Of a stretch of DNA of 64,000 bases, positions 53,779 to 63,737 are shown piece after piece (position 1 is the stretch's first letter; each line of letters begins with the position of its first letter). A program made the translations under genes and the position numbers. Source of the stretch: an uncultured Halomonas sp. (lineage in GTDB: Bacteria > Pseudomonadota > Gammaproteobacteria > Pseudomonadales > Halomonadaceae). The notes beneath the pieces are model-generated. The model made no database searches. It saw nothing but the letters and a program-made list of their open reading frames with translations, and had not been told where the DNA came from. The stretch is taken from contig NZ_CANLTC010000001.1 of assembly GCF_947493865.1 (NCBI RefSeq), positions 434,001 to 498,000 on the forward strand, in the 5' to 3' direction.

Positions 53779-54891
53779 TTATTGCTCGCGCAATATTCCA
53801 AGCATACGCTTGAGCGGTTCCGCAGCACCCCAGAGCAACTGATCACCCACGCTGAAGGCGGTCAAATATTCACCGCCCATGGCCAACTTGCGCAGGCGCC
53901 CTACCGGAATGGTCATGGTGCCGGTCACGGCAGCGGGGGTTAGCCCCGTAAGCGTTGCTTCCTTCTCGTTGGGAATGACCTTGACCCAGTCGTTGTGCCT
54001 GGCCAGACGATCCTCTATCTCATCTATCGGCACGTCCTTCTTCAACTTGATAGTGAAGGCCTGGCTGTGGGAGCGCATGGCGCCGATACGTACGCACAGA
54101 CCATCGATAGGTATCGGGTTGGCTCCATGACCGAGGATCTTGTTGGTCTCGACACCGCCCTTCCACTCTTCCTTGCTCTGGCCGTTGTCCATGGCCTTGT
54201 CGATCCAGGGCAGCAGACCACCGGCCAAGGGCGCACCGAAGTTCTCCACCGGGAAGTCGCCGCCGCGCATCGATTCGGACACCTTGCGATCGATCTCGAG
54301 GATGGCGCTGGCCGGATCGTCGAGTTCGTGCTGGACGCTATCGCGTAGCGAGCCCATCTGGTTGAGCAGCTCCCGCATGTGCTTGGCACCGGAACCGGAA
54401 GCGGCCTGATAGGTCATGGAGGTCATCCATTCGATGAGATCCGCCTCGAACAGTCCGCCAAGCCCCATCAGCATCAGGCTGACGGTGCAGTTACCGCCAG
54501 CAAAGGTCTTGGTGCCCTTGGCAAGCTGGGCATCGATCACATGCCGATTGACCGGGTCCAGCACGATGGTGGCCTCGTCGCTCATGCGCAGGGTACTTGC
54601 CGCGTCCAGCCAGTAGCCCTTCCAGCCCGCTTCGCGCAGGGGCTTGTAGACCTCGCCGGTATAGTCCCCGCCCTGGCAGGTCACGATCACGTCGAGCGCC
54701 TTGAGCGCCTCCTGATCGAAGGCGTCCTTGAGGGGCGGCACGTCCACGCCGATATCCGGCCCCGGCTGCCCCACCTGGGACGTGGTAAAGAAGACCGGCT
54801 CGATACCGGCGAAGTCATTGTCTTCGCGCATGCGGTGCATGAGCACGGAGCCGACCATGCCCCGCCAACCAACGAATCCGACTTTCAACAT
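53779..54891 (-). CDS. asd: Aspartate-semialdehyde dehydrogenase
   Basis: A 370-residue enzyme. The N-terminal [14 protein letters not shown] binds NADP, and the catalytic Cys135 lies in [28 protein letters not shown] and [13 protein letters not shown] are conserved substrate regions. It reduces aspartyl phosphate for lysine, methionine and threonine synthesis. It follows leuB by 18 bases in the conserved leu-asd order. Confidence 0.96.
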   Translation of the reverse strand: MLKVGFVGWRGMVGSVLMHRMREDNDFAGIEPVFFTTSQVGQPGPDIGVDVPPLKDAFDQEALKALDVIVTCQGGDYTGEVYKPLREAGWKGYWLDAASTLRMSDEATIVLDPVNRHVIDAQLAKGTKTFAGGNCTVSLMLMGLGGLFEADLIEWMTSMTYQAASGSGAKHMRELLNQMGSLRDSVQHELDDPASAILEIDRKVSESMRGGDFPVENFGAPLAGGLLPWIDKAMDNGQSKEEWKGGVETNKILGHGANPIPIDGLCVRIGAMRSHSQAFTIKLKKDVPIDEIEDRLARHNDWVKVIPNEKEATLTGLTPAAVTGTMTIPVGRLRKLAMGGEYLTAFSVGDQLLWGAAEPLKRMLGILREQ

Positions 54892-54909
54892 GGTGATTCT
54901 CCTGATGAC

Positions 54910-55989
54910 TTAAGCGTGATTAAAGGCTGCGAGTACGGCGTCGCCCATTTCGGCGGTGGATACTTTCCGAGTACCCGGATAGGCGATATCCGCGGTACGC
55001 AGGTTGTCGTCCAGCACGCGCCCCACCGCTTTTTCGATGCGCTCGGCCAGTGCCGGCTCGTCCAGGGAGTAGCGCAGCATCATGGCAACGGACAGAATGG
55101 TCGCCAGGGGGTTGGCCACGCCTTGGCCGGCGATATCCGGGGCACTGCCGTGGCATGGCTCATACATGCCCTGGTTGCGCTCGTTGAGCGACGCCGAGGG
55201 CAACATGCCGATGGACCCGGTGAGCATGGCCGCTGCGTCGGAAAGAATATCGCCGAACATGTTGCCAGTGACCATGACATCGAACTGCTTGGGGGCCCGC
55301 ACCAACTGCATGGCGGCATTGTCGACGTACATGTGGCTGAGCTCCACGTCCGGATATTCCGGCGCCAGCCTGTTCATGACCTCACGCCACAGCATGGTGA
55401 CTTCGAGCACGTTGGCCTTGTCCACGCTGCACAGCTTGCGGCCGCGTTTGCGCGCCATCTCGAAGGCCGCACGGCCAATGCGTTCGATCTCGCCTTCGGA
55501 ATAGACGTAGGTATTGAAGCCGACCCGCTGGCCGTCCCGCTCCTCGATGCCTCTTGGCTGGCCGAAGTAGATGCCGCCGGTGAGCTCCCGCAGGATCATG
55601 ATATCGAGCCCTGCCACCACTTCAGGCTTCAAACTCGACGCCTCCGCCAGCTGCGGATACAGCAGCGCCGGGCGCAGATTGGCGAACAGGCCAAGGTGCT
55701 TGCGCAGTCCCAGCAGCCCTTTCTCCGGACGCTTTTGAATATCCTCGAGACCGTCCCACTTGGGGCCGCCCACGGCGCCCAGCAGGATGGCGTCCGCGGC
55801 TTGGGCCTTCTGCAGCGTGGCCTTGGGTAATGGATCGCCCTCGGCATCGTAGCCTGCACCGCCTACCAAGGCGTCTTCCAGCTCGATATCAAGACCGTCC
55901 TGCTGGCAGGCCTTCATTATCTTGACCGCCTCGGCGGTGATTTCCGGGCCGATGCCATCCCCGGGTAGAACGAGAATCTTGCGACTCAT
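54910..55989 (-). CDS. leuB: 3-isopropylmalate dehydrogenase
   Basis: A 359-residue beta-decarboxylating dehydrogenase. It opens [29 protein letters not shown] carries the substrate-binding Arg residues, [16 protein letters not shown] the catalytic Lys, and [18 protein letters not shown] the cofactor site. It performs the third leucine-specific step. It is 64 bases after leuD. Length is normal. Confidence 0.96.
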   Translation of the reverse strand: MSRKILVLPGDGIGPEITAEAVKIMKACQQDGLDIELEDALVGGAGYDAEGDPLPKATLQKAQAADAILLGAVGGPKWDGLEDIQKRPEKGLLGLRKHLGLFANLRPALLYPQLAEASSLKPEVVAGLDIMILRELTGGIYFGQPRGIEERDGQRVGFNTYVYSEGEIERIGRAAFEMARKRGRKLCSVDKANVLEVTMLWREVMNRLAPEYPDVELSHMYVDNAAMQLVRAPKQFDVMVTGNMFGDILSDAAAMLTGSIGMLPSASLNERNQGMYEPCHGSAPDIAGQGVANPLATILSVAMMLRYSLDEPALAERIEKAVGRVLDDNLRTADIAYPGTRKVSTAEMGDAVLAAFNHA

Positions 55990-56053
55990 GGTGCCTCTCT
56001 AATAACACAATAATAGCGCTGTATTTGACGCCGAATGATCGAGTGCAGCAGTT

Positions 56054-56695
56054 TTAACCCCGAAACAGCCAGGGTTGGGCTGCACGATGGCGGCTTTCGA
56101 AATCGCGGATTGCGCCCTCGTGCTCCAGGGTCAGGCCGATGTCGTCCAGGCCGTTGAGCAGGCAGTGCTTACGGAACCCATCGACCTCGAAACTGAACAC
56201 CTCACCGCTTGGCGTGGTGACGGTCTGGGCCTCGAGATCCACCGCGAGGCGATAGTCGTCGCTGGATGCGACTTCCTGGAAAAGCTGCTCGACGACCTCT
56301 TCGTCCAGGGGCACCAGCAGGATGCCGTTCTTGAAGGCGTTGTTGTAGAAAATATCGGCGAAACTCGGGGCGATGACCACGCGAAAGCCGAAATCCTCCA
56401 GCGCCCAGGGCGCATGTTCCCGGGAGCTGCCGCAGCCGAAGTTGCGCCGTGTGAGCAGAATACTGGCATCTCGATAGCGTGGCTGGTTGAGCACGAACTC
56501 CGGATTCACCGGGCGGTTTGAGGCATCCTGACCCGGATAGCCTTCGTCCAGATAGCGCAGCTCGTCGAACAGATTAGGGCCGAAGCCGGTGCGCTTGATC
56601 GACTTCAAGAACTGCTTGGGAATGATCAGATCGGTGTCGACGTTGGCACGGTCGAGAGGCGCCACCACACCCTGGTGCTGTTTGAGGGCTTGCAT
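56054..56695 (-). CDS. leuD: 3-isopropylmalate dehydratase small subunit
   Basis: A 213-residue swivel-domain subunit. [20 protein letters not shown] is the family start; [15 protein letters not shown] carries the conserved catalytic loop, and [17 protein letters not shown] follows. It works with LeuC to isomerise 2- to 3-isopropylmalate. It lies 2 bases after leuC. Length is normal. Confidence 0.95.
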   Translation of the reverse strand: MQALKQHQGVVAPLDRANVDTDLIIPKQFLKSIKRTGFGPNLFDELRYLDEGYPGQDASNRPVNPEFVLNQPRYRDASILLTRRNFGCGSSREHAPWALEDFGFRVVIAPSFADIFYNNAFKNGILLVPLDEEVVEQLFQEVASSDDYRLAVDLEAQTVTTPSGEVFSFEVDGFRKHCLLNGLDDIGLTLEHEGAIRDFESRHRAAQPWLFRG

Positions 56696-56697
56696 GA

Positions 56698-58137
56698 TCA
56701 GGCCTCCTGGGGTTGCTGAGTAAAGTTGCGAACATCAACAAAGTGGCCCGCGATCGCGGCGGCGGCGGCCATGGCCGGACTCACCAGGTGGGTGCGTCCG
56801 CCATAACCCTGGCGTCCCTCGAAGTTACGGTTCGAGGTGGAGGCGCAGTGCTCCCCGGCGCCCAGCTTGTCCGCGTTCATGGCCAGGCACATGGAGCATC
56901 CCGGCTCGCGCCATTCGAACCCCGCCTCGAGAAAGATCTTGTCGAGCCCCTCGGCTTCCGCCTGGCGCTTGACCAGCCCGGAGCCCGGCACCACCATCGC
57001 CAGCGCAATGGAGTCCGCGACCTTCTTGCCCCTGGCGACCTTGGCGGCCTCACGCAGATCCTCGATGCGCGAGTTGGTGCAAGAGCCGATGAACACCTTG
57101 TCGAGGCGAATATCGGTGATCTTCTGGCGCGGCGCGAGCCCCATGTACTCCAGCGCCCGGGTCACGCCACGCTTGACGGTGTCATCGGCGATGGCATCAG
57201 GGTCCGGCACCTCTCCCTCGATCGGCGCCACCATCTCGGGGCTGGTGCCCCAGCTCACCTGGGGCGCGATCGCCGCCGCATCCAGCAGGATCTCCTTGTC
57301 GAACACCGCATCCTCGTCGGACACCAGTTCCCGCCAAGCGACCACGGCGGCGTCCCACTGCTCGGCATTCGGCGCATAAGGACGCTCGCGCAGATAGTCG
57401 ATGGTGGTATCGTCGACCCCCACCAACCCCACCCGGGCGCCCGCCTCGATGGCCATGTTGCAGATGGTCATGCGGCCTTCCATGGACAGATCGCGAATTG
57501 CGCTTCCGGAGAACTCGATGGCGCAGCCGGTGCCGCCGGCGGTCCCGATACGCCCGATCACCGCCAGCACGATGTCCTTGGCGGTCACGCCGGTGCCCAG
57601 TTTACCCTCGACCCGCACCAGCATGTTCTTCATCTTCTGAGCCAGCAGACACTGGGTTGCCAGCACATGCTCGACCTCGGAGGTGCCGATACCGTGGGCC
57701 AGGGCGGCGAAGGCACCGTGAGTGGCGGTATGGGAATCGCCACAGACCACTGTCATGCCCGGCAGGGTCGCGCCCTGCTCCGGACCCACCACATGAACGA
57801 TGCCCTGGCGCGCGTCGTTGATGCGAAACTCCTCGATGCCGAAGGCCTCGCAGTTGTCGTCCAGGGTCTGCACCTGAATAAGCGACACCGGGTCGACGAT
57901 ACCGGCATTGCCGGCAGCGCGTTCCTTGAGGGTCGTAGGCACGTTGTGATCCGGCGTGGCCAGATTGGCATCCAGCCGCCAGGGCTTGCGCCCGGCCAGA
58001 CGCAATCCCTCGAAGGCCTGGGGCGAGGTCACTTCATGCAACAGATGGCGATCGATATAGATCAACGCACTGCCATCGTCTCGCTGTTTCACGAGGTGCT
58101 GGGACCATAATTTGTCGTAGAGGGTCTGGCCTGCCAT
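56698..58137 (-). CDS. leuC: 3-isopropylmalate dehydratase large subunit
   Basis: A 479-residue aconitase-family protein. The 4Fe-4S ligands are Cys in [13 protein letters not shown] (about 352) and CSMCLAMN (about 417 and 420). [14 protein letters not shown] opens the chain, and [20 protein letters not shown] is canonical. It starts the leuC-leuD-leuB-asd unit and is divergent from a LysR gene. Length is normal. Confidence 0.96.
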   Translation of the reverse strand: MAGQTLYDKLWSQHLVKQRDDGSALIYIDRHLLHEVTSPQAFEGLRLAGRKPWRLDANLATPDHNVPTTLKERAAGNAGIVDPVSLIQVQTLDDNCEAFGIEEFRINDARQGIVHVVGPEQGATLPGMTVVCGDSHTATHGAFAALAHGIGTSEVEHVLATQCLLAQKMKNMLVRVEGKLGTGVTAKDIVLAVIGRIGTAGGTGCAIEFSGSAIRDLSMEGRMTICNMAIEAGARVGLVGVDDTTIDYLRERPYAPNAEQWDAAVVAWRELVSDEDAVFDKEILLDAAAIAPQVSWGTSPEMVAPIEGEVPDPDAIADDTVKRGVTRALEYMGLAPRQKITDIRLDKVFIGSCTNSRIEDLREAAKVARGKKVADSIALAMVVPGSGLVKRQAEAEGLDKIFLEAGFEWREPGCSMCLAMNADKLGAGEHCASTSNRNFEGRQGYGGRTHLVSPAMAAAAAIAGHFVDVRNFTQQPQEA

Positions 58138-58299
58138 GTCGTTCTCCCGGGTCGTCGGCCCTGTGTTTGTCTAGTCACATTCTGTCTGGTCGAGTGCTGT
58201 CTGATCGATTGCCACGGCATACCCGCGGCAAATACTGTTCTTTTCAAGCAGTCTCACGCCACTCGTGCATAAATGCAATTCATGTTATTTATACTTTGA

Positions 58300-58314
58300 A
58301 TTCCTAAATGGAAT
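58300..58314. promoter_or_regulatory. LysR-type binding box between leuC and the regulator
   Basis: ATTCC-TAAAT-GGAAT is a perfect interrupted palindrome of the T-N11-A class, 45 bases before the LysR start and about 160 bases before leuC. It is in the divergent promoter region (58138-58359), so it is a likely site for this regulator, controlling itself and/or leuC. Confidence 0.55.
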
Positions 58315-58359
58315 ACAAGTAGTATAAAAAGCGGCATACGAAGAGAACAGCAACGACGA

Positions 58360-59250
58360 ATGGATACCCAGAGCCTGCAAGCCTTTCTCGCCGTTGCGGA
58401 TAACGGCTCCTTTTCATTGGCCGGCGAACAGCTTCATCTGACTCAACCGGCGGTGAGCAAGCGCATTGCCACATTGGAAGATCAGATCGGGGCGCGGCTT
58501 TTTGACCGTATCGGTCGACGGGTCAGCCTGACCGAAGCCGGTCAGGTGCTTCTGCCGAGAGCACGAGAAATCCTTGTCATGGTCGACGACAGCCGTCAGG
58601 CGCTGGTCAATCTGACCGGCGTCGTACGCGGCAACCTGACCATGGCCACCAGCCACCATATCGGCCTGCATCGCTTGCCGCCGATACTCAAGGCCTATAC
58701 GCAGGCTCATCCCGAGGTGCGTATGGATCTGCGCTTTCTCGACTCGGAACAGGCCTATCAGGGCGTACTCACCGGTGACCTGGAAATCGCCGTGGTCACC
58801 CTGGCACCGGCGCCGGATCCTCGCTTGACCGTGGTTCCGGTATGGGTCGATCGTTTGCGTTTCGTCTGCGGCAAGGATCACCCCCTGGCGAGGCAAGATC
58901 GCGTGGCGCTGACGGCGCTCTCAGAGCACGACGCGGTGCTCCCCGGTCATCTGACCTTCACCCGCGGCATCGTCCTCGATACCTTTGCCCGGGATGGGCT
59001 TCAAGTGAACGTCGGACTGTCGACCAACTATCTGGAGACGTTGAAGATGATAGTCACGATCGGACTGGGATGGAGCGTGTTGCCCGAAACACTGATCGAC
59101 GAGGAGCTGCATACGCTGCCTATCGAACACCGCCCCATCGAGCGCCCGCTAGGTTATCTGGTACACAAGAACCGCACACTCTCGAATGCAGCCCGTTCGA
59201 TGCTTTCGCTACTTGACGACGCAACAACGCCCCCGGCCCGGTCGCCATGA
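58360..59250 (+). CDS. LysR family transcriptional regulator
   Basis: A 296-residue LTTR. The N-terminal helix-turn-helix is clear (SFSLAGEQLHLTQPAVSKRI at about 17-36, then LEDQIGARLFDR). The effector domain begins with GVVRGNLTMATSHHIGLHRLPPIL. It is divergent from leuC, the common position for a LTTR that senses a pathway intermediate such as isopropylmalate; the target is inferred from position. Ends 58 bases before the convergent phaC. Confidence 0.92.
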   Translation: MDTQSLQAFLAVADNGSFSLAGEQLHLTQPAVSKRIATLEDQIGARLFDRIGRRVSLTEAGQVLLPRAREILVMVDDSRQALVNLTGVVRGNLTMATSHHIGLHRLPPILKAYTQAHPEVRMDLRFLDSEQAYQGVLTGDLEIAVVTLAPAPDPRLTVVPVWVDRLRFVCGKDHPLARQDRVALTALSEHDAVLPGHLTFTRGIVLDTFARDGLQVNVGLSTNYLETLKMIVTIGLGWSVLPETLIDEELHTLPIEHRPIERPLGYLVHKNRTLSNAARSMLSLLDDATTPPARSP

Positions 59251-59308
59251 CCGTGTCGAGGGCGTTGCATGCGCCAAAGGCATCGATACCGCCAGGGTTA
59301 TCCCTGGT

Positions 59309-61186
59309 TCAATCGACTTCCTTGGCTCGGGTGTCGACCTCTTCTCCTTTATCTGCTGATTGACCAATCACCTCGGGGATGGTCTGGCGCACATAGCGAC
59401 CCGGTGCGGGTTCGATGATGTCCAGATTTCCCTCGCCGGGTTTGCGAGCCGGCACCTGCTTGCTGGCATCCGCGTAACCGTTGTCCGTCATCCATTTCTG
59501 CCAGTGCGGCCACCAGGATCCTTCGTTGAAGGTCGCTCCTTCCAGCCACTTGTCCGGACTATCGGGTAGCTCATCGTTGGTCCAGTAACCGTACTTGTTC
59601 TTGGCCGGCGGATTGACGATGCCGGCGATATGACCCGACCCGCCGAGCACGAAGGTCACCGGCCCCTTGGGCAGTTGCGTGCCGTAATAGGTCGAATTCC
59701 ACTTGGCGATATGATCCTCTTTCGCCGAAACGAAATAACTGGGCGTGGATATCTTGCGCAAATCGATCTTGACCCCGTCGAGTTCGATACCACCAGGCTT
59801 CGCCAAACGATTCTCGACATACATGTTGCGCAGGTACCAGCCATGGGTGCCGGCAGGCAGATTGATGCCATCCGTGTTCCAGTACAGCAGGTCGAAGACC
59901 GCCGGCGCTTCACCCTTGAGATAGTTGTTGACGTAGAACGACCAGAATAGATCCCTCTCTTTCAACAGATTGAAGGAAAACGACATGATGCGGCCATCCA
60001 GGTAACCATCGGTCTCAAGCTGGCGTTCGATCCCTTCCAGCGCCTTGCCACTGAAAAAGACACCGATATCGCCGGGATCGCGAAAGTCGTGCAGGGTCGC
60101 CATATAGCTGACCGAGCGTACCTTGCGCGCACGCCGCGTGCTGGTCAGGTAGGCGATCGCCGAGGCCGTGAGCGTTCCGCCGATACAGTAGCTGAGTATA
60201 TTGACGGATTTTTCGCCACAGGCCTCTTCGATGGCGTCCATTGCCTCGATCAACCCCATCTGCATGTAATCTGCCCAGGTGATGTCGCGCTGCTCGACCC
60301 CAGGGTTGCGCCAGGAAATCAGAAAGACGGTATGCCCTTGTTCGGTCAGCCATTTCACCATCGAGTTGTCCTGGCGCAAGTCGAGGATGTAGTACTTGTT
60401 GATCCAGGGCGGAACGACCAACAGCGGTGTCTTGAAGGTCTTTTCAGTCGTGGGATAGTACTGAATCAACTGAATCAGTTCATTTTCATAGACCACTTCT
60501 CCCGGCGTCACCGCGACATTCTCGCCGATATGAAAGGCTTCCCGGTCGGTCATCGTCACGTTCAAACCTTCCGCGGAATTGGCCAGATCCTCTCGCAGAC
60601 GCTTCAGACCATCCACAAGGTTCTGACCCTTGGTCTCCAGGGTAAGGCGCATCACTTCAGGGTTGGTAGCAATGAAGTTGGTGGGTGCCATGGCGCTCAT
60701 GTACTGGCGTACATAGAACTCAAGACTCAACTTTTGCTTCTCGGTGAGACTGTCGATGCCCTCGACCAGCTCATTCATCATGCGAGACGAAAGCAGGTAT
60801 TGCTGCATGATGTAGCGGTAGAAAGGTTCCGTATGCCAGGCCTCATCACGAAAGCGCCGATCCGAGCGCTCGGGCTCGATGACCGTCTCTCCCTGATCGC
60901 CACCCCCGTAAAACGCTTGCACGGTCTGCTGCCAGAGACGCATCTGATCCTGCATCAGACGCATTTGGGCGTTATAAAGTAACTGGGGGTTGCCTGCCAG
61001 CGCCTGAGCGCCTCGATTGAGGCTTTCCTTCATGTCTTCGAGCATCAATCCGCTAGCTTCGCTGGGCAGTATTCGCGCCAGCATTGCCTGGGTCAGTGCT
61101 TGATACTCATGACTGATCGAGCCAAGCTTTTCGGCCCAATGCTCGTCAATGAACGATCCTAGCTCGAATTGGGAATCTGGCTGCAT
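59309..61186 (-). CDS. phaC: Class I polyhydroxyalkanoate synthase
   Basis: A 625-residue PHA synthase. The lipase-like box is ILSYCIGGTLTAS (catalytic Cys near 334), and the His is in VLGGSGHIAGIVNPP (near 517). LVVPPWINKYYILDLR and VFLISWRNPG are class I signatures. It polymerises 3-hydroxyacyl-CoA into storage granules. The C-terminal tail is acidic. A phasin gene with its own terminator lies upstream; no phaA or phaB is in the window. Confidence 0.95.
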   Translation of the reverse strand: MQPDSQFELGSFIDEHWAEKLGSISHEYQALTQAMLARILPSEASGLMLEDMKESLNRGAQALAGNPQLLYNAQMRLMQDQMRLWQQTVQAFYGGGDQGETVIEPERSDRRFRDEAWHTEPFYRYIMQQYLLSSRMMNELVEGIDSLTEKQKLSLEFYVRQYMSAMAPTNFIATNPEVMRLTLETKGQNLVDGLKRLREDLANSAEGLNVTMTDREAFHIGENVAVTPGEVVYENELIQLIQYYPTTEKTFKTPLLVVPPWINKYYILDLRQDNSMVKWLTEQGHTVFLISWRNPGVEQRDITWADYMQMGLIEAMDAIEEACGEKSVNILSYCIGGTLTASAIAYLTSTRRARKVRSVSYMATLHDFRDPGDIGVFFSGKALEGIERQLETDGYLDGRIMSFSFNLLKERDLFWSFYVNNYLKGEAPAVFDLLYWNTDGINLPAGTHGWYLRNMYVENRLAKPGGIELDGVKIDLRKISTPSYFVSAKEDHIAKWNSTYYGTQLPKGPVTFVLGGSGHIAGIVNPPAKNKYGYWTNDELPDSPDKWLEGATFNEGSWWPHWQKWMTDNGYADASKQVPARKPGEGNLDIIEPAPGRYVRQTIPEVIGQSADKGEEVDTRAKEVD

Positions 61187-61289
61187 ATACCCCCCATGCC
61201 CCTGGCGCGTTTTTTATTGAGATCCAGCATACTCAAGCGCAAGCCTCGCCAATACGAAGCCTGCACCGTATGTCTAAACTATATTGGTA

Positions 61290-61312
61290 AAAGGCCGGCA
61301 GCGCCGGCCTTA
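61290..61312 (-). terminator. Terminator between phasin and phaC
   Basis: On the minus strand AAGGCCGGC-GCT-GCCGGCCTT is followed by TTACC, giving a 9-bp stem with a short T-run. It lies just after the phasin stop, so phasin can be transcribed in excess over phaC. Confidence 0.8.
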
Positions 61313-61318
61313 AATTGA

Positions 61319-61792
61319 TCAGCTATTCTTGGTATTGCGCGAGCTGGTTGATTTTGATGAGTCGGCAGAGCTTTTTGTCGAATCGGCAGCTGACTTGGCA
61401 GCGTCCTGGGTATCACGCATCGCCTGGTTGGTGCGATTCATTGCCTGATCGCCCGCCTCGGAGAAGGCTTGCTGCAGGTCTTCCCGGAACTGGGAGCTCA
61501 ACTCGGACATGGTCCGGGCATCTTCCATCATCTGCTGGGAAAGCTCGTTCATCAGCTCCGACTGGCGATTCGAGAAGTCGCGCATGTCGTCAGTGTCCTT
61601 GACTTCGGATGCCGCGCGCATGCGCTCGGTGCCCATCTGGCTGTAACGCTTCATGGAGTCCAACTGGAACTGGGTCATTTTCTCCATGTTATCTAGCATC
61701 ACACCGCTGAGCTTGCGCATCGGCTCAAAGAAGCCGCGAGTCTGCTCGGTCAAGGCGTTATACATTTGCTCTTGCTGGTCGTTACGTGCCAT
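61319..61792 (-). CDS. Phasin family protein
   Basis: A 157-residue helical, Gln/Ser/Met-rich protein (MYNALTEQTRGFFEPMRKLSGVMLD at the start) of phasin type. The ATG at 61790-61792 has AGGAGG seven bases upstream; a longer open frame to 61927 is not expected to be used. Phasins coat PHA granules. The C-terminus is Ser/Lys-rich (AADSTKSSADSSKSTSSRN), an unusual low-complexity tail also seen in the neighbouring DUF6489 gene. Adjacency to phaC supports the role. Confidence 0.87.
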   Translation of the reverse strand: MARNDQQEQMYNALTEQTRGFFEPMRKLSGVMLDNMEKMTQFQLDSMKRYSQMGTERMRAASEVKDTDDMRDFSNRQSELMNELSQQMMEDARTMSELSSQFREDLQQAFSEAGDQAMNRTNQAMRDTQDAAKSAADSTKSSADSSKSTSSRNTKNS

Positions 61793-61948
61793 GTCGAATC
61801 CCTCCTGATAGAAAACACATTGCCGTTCTGGCGTGTTGTTTGCTGCACTGCACAAAGCGTAGACACCATCATGACATGTTGCAACAGGCGCTCGCTTATA
61901 TACCGATCGAAATGCCATGTGGCTCATCGATTCAGCAGCCTTGTCACC

Positions 61949-62389
61949 TCAACTCTGGGTCTTGCCTGTCTTGCGACGAGAAGAGCTGCTGCGGGAAGAG
62001 TTGGCCGAACTCGTGCGAGAGGAAGCAGCGCTGCCACTTTTCTTCTTGGCAGCCTCGTTATCCTCCTTTTCCTCTTTTTCCGCTGATGGCGAAGAGGCCA
62101 TGGCATTACTTCCAGCCTGACGAAACATATCCATCATCATCTGCTGATAGTTACCAAAATTAGCCATGCCTTGGCTCAGTCCCTGGTTCAGCCCCTGGTT
62201 CAGGTTCTGACCCAGCCCCGCCTGCATGAAAGGCTGCATCAAGCTCCAAGGATCGTAGCCTTCGACACCGGCCTCCATCTGCTTCTGGATACGCTCCATC
62301 ATGTTGCGCTGAAATGCCTCGACATCCGGGAGCCCGAGAGACTCTCGGAACTCCGCTGGCGTAAGATCGAATTCGACATTTATCTTCAT
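61949..62389 (-). CDS. DUF6489-like protein with Ser/Arg-rich tail
   Basis: A 146-residue protein starting MKINVEFDLTPAEFRESLGL, which I recognise as the DUF6489 N-terminus; function unknown. The middle is Gln/Asn/Met-rich (QAGLGQNLNQGLNQGLSQGM) and the C-terminus is Ser/Arg/Lys-rich. The start at 62387-62389 is chosen because the family begins there; an upstream start at 62440 would add 17 residues. It lies next to phasin and phaC, so a granule-associated role is plausible. No catalytic motif is seen. Confidence 0.75.
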   Translation of the reverse strand: MKINVEFDLTPAEFRESLGLPDVEAFQRNMMERIQKQMEAGVEGYDPWSLMQPFMQAGLGQNLNQGLNQGLSQGMANFGNYQQMMMDMFRQAGSNAMASSPSAEKEEKEDNEAAKKKSGSAASSRTSSANSSRSSSSRRKTGKTQS

Positions 62390-62473
62390 GAAATGACTCG
62401 CTGGCTGAACACTCATTTCAGTGTAGCAGCAATGCGGCAAGGAGCACGCCAGCGTATGGTCAGGCAGGCACCA

Positions 62474-63559
62474 TCAGCGTAAATGGGGCGTGTCGACCTG
62501 CACGAATGGATTCTGGGCCCGTTGGCGCAGCAGATGGTCCATCAGAGTCAGCGCCATCATTGCCTCCGCAATCGGGGTGGCACGGATACCGACACAGGGA
62601 TCATGCCGCCCCTTGGTGATGACCTCAATGGCATTACCCTGCACGTCGATGGCCCGACCGGGTCGAGTGATGCTCGAGGTGGGCTTGAGCGCCAGATGCG
62701 CAATCAATGGTTGCCCGGAGCTGATGCCGCCCAGCACACCGCCGGCATGATTGGAAAGAAAGCCCTGCGGGGTCATCTCGTCACGATGTTCGCTGCCCCG
62801 CTGGGATACAGTCGCGAAGCCATCGCCGATCTCCACGCCCTTGACCGCGTTGATGCTCATCAGCCCGTGGGCAAGCTCTGCATCCAGCCGATCGAAGACC
62901 GGCTCTCCCAATCCCACCGGCACGCCGTCGGCAACCACGGTGATACGGGCGCCTACGGAGTCCTGATCCCGCCGCAACTGATCCATGAAGGTTTCGAGTT
63001 CCGCCACCTTGTCCGGATCGGGACAGAAGAAAGAGTTATCGTTGACCCCTTCCCAGGACTTGAACTCGATGGGGATGGGGCCGAGCTGACTCATGTAGCC
63101 ACGCACGGTGATGCCGTGGCTTGCCAGGTATTTCTTGGCAATGGCGCCGGCGGCGACCCGCATGGCGGTTTCCCGGGCACTGGAGCGTCCACCGCCACGA
63201 TAATCGCGAATGCCGTACTTGTGGTGGTAGGTATAATCCGCGTGGGCCGGGCGGAACTGGTCCTTGATGTTCGAATAATCCTTGGAGCGCTGATCCGTAT
63301 TCTCGATGGTGAGCCCTATCGGGGTACCAGTGGTCACGCCTTCGAATACACCGGATAGAATGCGCACCTGATCCGGCTCGCGGCGCTGAGTGGTGTGCCG
63401 CGAGGTTCCCGGGCGGCGGCGATCCAGATCCCGTTGCAGGTCGTCTTCGCTCAGTGGCAATCCGGGTGGGCAACCATCGACGATAGCCGCGAGCGCGGGG
63501 CCATGGCTTTCGCCGCAGGTGGTGACGGTAAACAGCTTACCGAAGGTGTTGCCGGACAT
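62474..63559 (-). CDS. aroC: Chorismate synthase
   Basis: A 361-residue Aro[22 protein letters not shown] and [20 protein letters not shown] at the N-terminus, then [18 protein letters not shown] and the C-terminal [14 protein letters not shown], are the three family signatures. It makes chorismate, with FMNH2, from EPSP. Its Shine-Dalgarno sequence TGAGGAA is at the edge of a repeat element. Length is normal. Confidence 0.96.
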   Translation of the reverse strand: MSGNTFGKLFTVTTCGESHGPALAAIVDGCPPGLPLSEDDLQRDLDRRRPGTSRHTTQRREPDQVRILSGVFEGVTTGTPIGLTIENTDQRSKDYSNIKDQFRPAHADYTYHHKYGIRDYRGGGRSSARETAMRVAAGAIAKKYLASHGITVRGYMSQLGPIPIEFKSWEGVNDNSFFCPDPDKVAELETFMDQLRRDQDSVGARITVVADGVPVGLGEPVFDRLDAELAHGLMSINAVKGVEIGDGFATVSQRGSEHRDEMTPQGFLSNHAGGVLGGISSGQPLIAHLALKPTSSITRPGRAIDVQGNAIEVITKGRHDPCVGIRATPIAEAMMALTLMDHLLRQRAQNPFVQVDTPHLR

Positions 63560-63570
63560 GCTGCGTTCCT

Positions 63571-63730
63571 CAGAGGATGTTTACAAACTACTGCGCTCGA
63601 CCATACTGCGTTAAAATCAGTTTCAAAATGCTCATTTACACCACGTAAACTCCGCTTTTTCAGCTGATTTTGTCTTGCCTGATCGTCGCTCGTGACTTTT
63701 GTAAACACCCTCTCAGGGGGTGTTTACAAA
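63571..63730. repeat. Mini-element C between prmB and aroC
   Basis: About 160 bases with terminal repeats AGAGGATGTTTACAAA (left, 63572-63587) and TTTGTAAACACCCTCT (63698-63713), followed by a further copy of the terminus in opposite orientation (GGGGGTGTTTACAAAA). Its core (AAAATGCTCATTTACA, CGCTTTTTCAGC) is homologous to element A between trpB and trpA, in the opposite orientation. It has no coding capacity. Confidence 0.75.
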
Positions 63731-63731
63731 A
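63697..63731. repeat. Head-to-head terminal repeats next to prmB
   Basis: TTTTGTAAACACC and GGTGTTTACAAAA form a perfect 13-bp inverted repeat with an 8-base loop, a few bases from the prmB stop. It could serve as a transcription stop for prmB, but no T-run follows on the minus strand. Confidence 0.6.
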
Positions 63732-63737
63732 CAGGGC

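Noticed and set aside
54379..55830. Open frame of 483 codons antisense to asd/leuB
   Set aside because: It spans two well-supported genes on the other strand, and its long openness follows from GC-rich third codon positions.
56713..58110. Open frame of 465 codons antisense to leuC
   Set aside because: Mirror of a highly conserved, motif-complete leuC gene in GC-rich DNA; the translation has no recognisable domain.
61792..61927. Upstream extension of the phasin frame
   Set aside because: The ATG at 61792 has a strong AGGAGG at the right distance and the upstream part has no phasin character.
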